Below are positions 41,653 to 45,054 of a stretch of DNA of 45,054 bases, one piece after another. Made by a program: the position numbers and the translations under genes. The stretch comes from Chloroflexota bacterium (GTDB taxonomy: Bacteria; Chloroflexota; Dormibacteria; Dormibacterales; Dormibacteraceae), in assembly GCA_005882135.1 (NCBI GenBank), contig VBDR01000042.1, forward strand, positions 1 through 45,054, given 5' to 3'. Every line of letters starts with the position of its first letter. The first letter of the stretch is position 1. The notes below the pieces were generated by a model that saw only the letters and a program-made list of their open reading frames with translations, was not told the DNA's origin and ran no database searches.

Positions 41653-42300
41653 ATGTTTGGGGGACTGCGCTTAGCTCCGAGCGTCCGGCTTGCGCTCGAG
41701 CGCCGGTGCGCGGGAGCCTGCGAGGCGTGCAGGCTGGACTGGCGGTGGGCCCTTTTCGTCTTCAAGATCGAGGCGGCCCGGCCGGCGACTGCTGACAACC
41801 TGATTGTCCTCTGCGGCACCTGCTCGGCGAGCCGCGAAGACGGATTCGCCCCCTTCGTAGGAAGGCGCACCACCCGCGACCGGATGCGAACCGCCAACAA
41901 CCGACGGGCCGGCGCCCAGCCGCTCACGGACGGTCGCCGACGCGCGCTGATCAAGGCCCGCGGCAGCGCGTGTGAGGTGTGCGGGGCGGCGGCCGCGGAA
42001 CGTGTGCTGCAGGTGCATCATCGGCTTGCCGTACTGCAGGGCGGCAGCGATGACGAGGCAAACCTCCAGGTCCTCTGTTTCGCCTGCCACCACGTGCTGC
42101 AGCCGTGCAACACCGGCTGCGGCGCCTGGGCGAGCAAGAAAAGAGGCATCTGCCACAACTGTCAGATGCGTGCACAGCTAGAGAGACTGATGCCCGGCGC
42201 TACCTGGGATGAGATTAAAGCCCGCTTTCCGGGCTTCGTCCAGCAGTGGAAGCCCGGTTATGAACCCAAGCCGCTGCCGCGAGCAATGGGCGAGGCATAA
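41653..42300 (+). CDS. HNH-type endonuclease with two zinc-knuckle units
   Basis: 215 aa from ATG 41653. Unit 1: CEACRLDW, then ADNLIVLCGTCSASR (about 20-65), an HNH-like zinc frame in which the catalytic His pair is missing. Unit 2: CEVCGAAAAERVLQVHHRLAVLQGGSDDEANLQVLCFACHH (about 113-153) has the H-H, N and C-x-x-C arrangement of an active HNH. A third Cys-rich part follows (CNTGCGAW, CHNCQ). It may be a phage- or element-derived nuclease, or a restriction-type enzyme. Longer starts at 41575 exist but lie in the antisense relic. Confidence 0.78.
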   Translation: MFGGLRLAPSVRLALERRCAGACEACRLDWRWALFVFKIEAARPATADNLIVLCGTCSASREDGFAPFVGRRTTRDRMRTANNRRAGAQPLTDGRRRALIKARGSACEVCGAAAAERVLQVHHRLAVLQGGSDDEANLQVLCFACHHVLQPCNTGCGAWASKKRGICHNCQMRAQLERLMPGATWDEIKARFPGFVQQWKPGYEPKPLPRAMGEA

Positions 42301-42529
42301 ACACCGCCTCGGTCCACGTCCTGAACCTGTAGTACGACCACGCACACGAAGGTTCGCTCTAAGTTGCCACCGCGGCACGGCAAATCTACCGAGACGCCGG
42401 CTGCCCGACAAGGACGCACCACACGCTATCGATAAGCCAGTGCTTATCTGCATCCGGATATCAATCGGAGTGGGCTCCCGATAACTACCTCCTATCGCGA
42501 GCCGGAAGGCCATACCGTTAAGACGCCGC

Positions 42530-42949
42530 ATGAGAGGCTTGCTCGAGTTGGTGCTGGAGGTCAACGATCTGGAGAAGTCGTTGGCTTTCTACTGCGGTGC
42601 TCTTGAGCTGGCTGAAGTTGAACATTGGCCGCCGCCTCGCGTGGCGACGTGGCTCTCAATCGGCCGAAACGCCGTTCTCGGCCTTTGGCCTAGTGCCTCG
42701 GGGGGAGAGGGGGTTGCCATTGCCGGCTCCCGGGGTGGTTCGCACGTCCATTTCGCAATCTACGTCGAGCCAGGCAGCCTATCCATGTGGCAAGAGAGAC
42801 TAGTTGCGGCCGACTTCAAGGTGGTGGGGCCGATCGCATTCGCTCATGGCAACCGGTCCGTATTTGTCTCGGATCCGGATGGCAATGTCGTGGAGCTAGC
42901 AGACTGGACTGTTGATTGGTCTGGGGAGGGAATACAAAGGCCGGGTTGA
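42530..42949 (+). CDS. VOC family (glyoxalase/fosfomycin-resistance-like) protein
   Basis: 139 aa. MRGLLELVLEVNDLEKSLAFYCGALELAEVEHW, then SHVHFAIYVEPGSLSMWQERLVAADF and SVFVSDPDGNVVELADWTVD. The positions of His75-77 and Glu near 124 fit metal binding in the second half; the first strand lacks the usual His. It may handle a small reactive compound or antibiotic. The 230 nt upstream hold no other gene. Confidence 0.83.
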   Translation: MRGLLELVLEVNDLEKSLAFYCGALELAEVEHWPPPRVATWLSIGRNAVLGLWPSASGGEGVAIAGSRGGSHVHFAIYVEPGSLSMWQERLVAADFKVVGPIAFAHGNRSVFVSDPDGNVVELADWTVDWSGEGIQRPG

Positions 42950-43042
42950 CTCTGCCTGAGTATGGCCGGCTGAAGGGCGGCAAAAGTCGATCTCGGATCG
43001 TCCAGACCGCGGCGCGCCCTGCCCTGATATGCTCCCGCGCCG

Positions 43043-43294
43043 GTGCTGGGCTTCCTCTCGATGCTGCTTCGCATCCTGATTGATTTCTGTCGTTCCCGCA
43101 AAGACCTCGCGCTCGAGAACCTCGTCCTGCGCCACCAACTCGATGTCCTCCTACGCCGTAAGCCAAAGCCACGTCTACACAAACGGGATCGGATCCTTTG
43201 CATCTGCGTCCGGCGGCTCTGGCCGGTTGGACGAGTAGCTTGGCCGCGACTGCGGAAGGCAAATCGAAGGAGCGATTTCTCTCTGACGCGCTGA
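43043..43294 (+). mobile_element. Transposase N-terminal fragment
   Basis: RILIDFCRSRKDLALENLVLRHQLDVLLRR, then KPKPRLHKRDRILCICVRRLWP is the HTH N-terminus of integrase-type transposases. The frame then ends without the DDE core. It stops 7 nt before the converging SDR stop. Confidence 0.65.
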
Positions 43295-43300
43295 ATTCTG

Positions 43301-44059
43301 TCAGTCGAAGTAGATGCCGCCATTGACGTCGATCACTTCGCCGGTCACATAGCTTGCCTCTGCGGAGGCTAGGAATAGCGCCGCGTTAGCAACATCTTCG
43401 GGTACCCCGCTTCGGCGCACCGGCGCCGTGTCGCTAATGGTGCGGTCGAGCTCGGCCTCCTGCTTAGCGTCGAGTGCTTTGGTCGCGATGCCCGTGAGAA
43501 TGAACCCAGGCGCAATCGCATTGCTAGTGATGCCATAAGGACCCAGCTCACGGGCCGCAGCTTGGCAAAGCCCAATCACACCCGCTTTGCTAGCGGCGTA
43601 GTGGGCAGTCCCGATGATCCCCCCTCCCTGCTTGCCGGCGACGCTGGAGATCCAAATGACACGGCCCCAACGGCGAGCCATCATTCCTGCGACAACGGCT
43701 CTGAGGCAAACAAAGCCTCCCCGAAGGTTGATTGAGAGCAGCCTGTCGAAGTCATCCGTCGAGAGCTCCCAAATGGGCATGCGCTGCGTTACACCTGCGT
43801 TGTTGACGAGGATGTCGACTGGTCCGATCTCATGCACTGCGGCCAGAACTGAGCTCTCGTCAGTCACGTCCATTAATACGGCGCGGCTCGCGGCTCCGAT
43901 CGCCGCAGCGTTGCGGGTGGCGCCATCGATGTCAATGTCGCTTAGCACGACCTCGGCGCCGGCCGTTGCCAAAGCACGAGCGATCGCATTTCCCAGGCCA
44001 GTTGCAGAGCCCGCGCCCGTGACCAACGCGACCTTACCGACGAGCGTCACAGATGACAT
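43301..44059 (-). CDS. Short-chain dehydrogenase/reductase
   Basis: 252 aa. Cofactor motif TGAGSATGLG (15-24), NNAG near 87, Ser near 139 (WISSVAG), AHYAASKAG with Tyr and Lys near 153-157, and YVTGEVIDVNGGIYF at the end. Asp after strand 2 (LSDIDID) suggests NAD(H). It is isolated from the main operon. Substrate unknown; resembles FabG/polyol-type SDRs. Confidence 0.88.
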   Translation of the reverse strand: MSSVTLVGKVALVTGAGSATGLGNAIARALATAGAEVVLSDIDIDGATRNAAAIGAASRAVLMDVTDESSVLAAVHEIGPVDILVNNAGVTQRMPIWELSTDDFDRLLSINLRGGFVCLRAVVAGMMARRWGRVIWISSVAGKQGGGIIGTAHYAASKAGVIGLCQAAARELGPYGITSNAIAPGFILTGIATKALDAKQEAELDRTISDTAPVRRSGVPEDVANAALFLASAEASYVTGEVIDVNGGIYFD

Positions 44060-44420
44060 CTTATGTGTCGCCAGCCGTCAGTCTCACAAACCTGAATTCG
44101 ACGTCGGCGGTCCTGATCCACGCTTCACGTCAGATCCGTTGAGGCCGACGAACAGCCTCCAAATCCGGAGTCGGATCTACGGCTTGCGGATCTAGCCTCG
44201 GCCGACGAAGGGCATTTCGATCGTTTCAGCGGTTTCTCGACGAGAGTCCATAGGGTCGGGACCCTGAGGCTGCGGATTGGGCAGCTCAGGTGTGGTGAAC
44301 GGTGCAGCTACGGGTGCCGCCACGACAGCCAAGATGATGCGATGAAGGAGCGGGCCTCCGCTCCCATGGTTAAGGGTCGAGATTGATCTCGCCCGCGATC
44401 ATGCAACCGACAGGAAGGAG
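44060..44420. other. Gene-free stretch with a repeat relic
   Basis: TCGGGACC, one changed base, TGAGGC at 44256-44270 resembles the tRNA-Pro half core (copy I), followed by TGCGGATTGG. No promoter or gene is clear. Confidence 0.4.
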
Positions 44421-44507
44421 GCATCGATTTTCCACGAGGGTGACGCCATCAACGCGTCCGCCCTGAAGGCGCTGATTGTCCAAGGCGCCCGTCTCAACCG
44501 AAGCTGA
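44421..44507 (+). pseudogene. DUF1801-family 3' fragment, copy 3
   Basis: IFHEGDAINASALKALIVQGARLNRS and TGA. It matches the end of the intact gene at 23047-23433, and the identity continues past the stop (CGAAGCTGAGATCGGC in both). The 5' part is missing. Confidence 0.75.
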
Positions 44508-44587
44508 GATCGGCTCGGCAAGCCCCGCTGCTTCGATCCCATGGGAGTGGGCACGGTCGTCGTGGAAATCGGGCTGGGCGTCGGCAA

Positions 44588-45001
44588 TCATCCGCGGCGC
44601 AGGGTGGCGATGAGGATGGTGGCGACCGCAACGTGCATCAGCGCCAGCGAGGCTTTGGCCGATATCGTGGTTCCAGCAACCAGGGGAAAGCTCAAAGAGA
44701 TGACCAGAGCAGCGATTGAAACGGCAGTCCAGATTGTGATGGCGCGGGACGAGATCTTCTCGAGCGCGACGAGCAGGCCCAGGCCTGCCGATGAACCAAT
44801 CAAGCTGGCGATTACCACTAGTCCGATCCCGATGTTCTGGGCGTCAGCGTTTCCGAACCGCGTGGCGAGGTGAACACCAAGAACAGGCACTGCGACGGCC
44901 CAGACAGCCACCGCGGCGAGAGTCGCACCCAGAACACCGAGGGCTCGACTTCGGATGACGTTGGCGGTGACCGGCGTATTGGCGACAGGGCTAGTGACCA
45001 T
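44588..45001 (-). CDS. DUF6069 family membrane protein
   Basis: 137 aa taking ATG 45001, with AAGGAG 7 nt upstream; a start at 45019 is possible. Four membrane segments: ALGVLGATLAAVAVWAVAVPVLGV, NIGIGLVVIASLIGSSAGLGLLVAL, IWTAVSIAALVISLSFPLV and ASLALMHVAVATILIATL. The text from RSRALGVLGA to the end matches DUF6069. No function is known. Confidence 0.8.
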   Translation of the reverse strand: MVTSPVANTPVTANVIRSRALGVLGATLAAVAVWAVAVPVLGVHLATRFGNADAQNIGIGLVVIASLIGSSAGLGLLVALEKISSRAITIWTAVSIAALVISLSFPLVAGTTISAKASLALMHVAVATILIATLRRG

Positions 45002-45054
45002 CAGAAGACTCCTTTTCATTGAGCGTTGGGAGGCGCTCGTCCGCTAGAATTACT

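Noticed and set aside
1-45054. CRISPR arrays, rRNA, secondary-metabolite clusters, prophage structural genes
   Set aside because: None seen on either strand.

Overview
The window is high-GC bacterial DNA. It has many GTG/TTG starts, frequent 1-4 bp stop/start overlaps, some near-leaderless genes, an LTAC-type lipoprotein, and gene families common in Chloroflexota, Dormibacterota-like lineages and Actinomycetota (ArsR-rhodanese fusion, HD-LuxR protein, cyclase/AAA/TPR giants, DUF6157, DUF1801, DUF6069). I infer a soil-type Terrabacteria genome, possibly Limnocylindria or Dormibacterota; this rests on gene style, not on a marker gene. No rRNA gene or intact tRNA gene was seen.

Layout. 1-4414: a tightly overlapping operon of a 5'-truncated ArsR-rhodanese protein, a methyltransferase, an ArsM-like methyltransferase with an in-frame UGA at a conserved Cys position, a second methyltransferase with a 1-nt frameshift, and an HD/LuxR regulator. 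4418-6535: small stress or detoxification-type genes (SRPBCC, DUF4242, two CMD/AhpD-like). 6804-8360 and 21887-24455: small accessory genes (DHFR-like plus DUF6157; a lipocalin-like protein; YdeI plus DUF1801; VOC) separated by repeats that are exact 3' halves of a tRNA-Pro(CGG). Three near-complete repeats carry an upstream arm at exactly 131 nt. 8523-10149: a PadR-HAAS-DUF4386 operon with an autoregulatory-looking promoter. 10433-17668: an MDR oxidoreductase, a rifampicin-phosphotransferase-like enzyme, and a cyclase/ATPase/TPR protein split by a frameshift. 18290-21661: a large secreted Kelch-like protein.

24519-25303: an IS integrase remnant and a small protein whose C-terminal half looks like a ubiquitin-type beta-grasp domain. 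25657-38863: a catabolic locus. Divergent from M20 peptidase and split-barrel genes runs a roughly 10.4-kb operon: EthD, IclR regulator, complete ribose-type ABC importer, creatininase-family amidohydrolase, AtzG-like small subunit, AtzE-like amidase, RidA-like, SDR, and an alpha/beta-hydrolase lacking its nucleophile Ser. I infer import and stepwise hydrolysis of an amide- or lactam-containing nitrogen compound; the substrate is unknown.

38864-45054: a decayed region with two truncated transposase genes, a multiply frameshifted LLM oxidoreductase, a recombinase-like relic, a deleted copy of the cyclase 3' end, and a DUF1801 fragment. Among them are intact VOC, HNH, SDR and DUF6069 genes.

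The strongest unexplained signal is the tRNA-Pro half repeat family and its association with single-gene cassettes. The others are the UGA in the ArsM-like gene, the ubiquitin-like protein, and the substrate of the catabolic operon.
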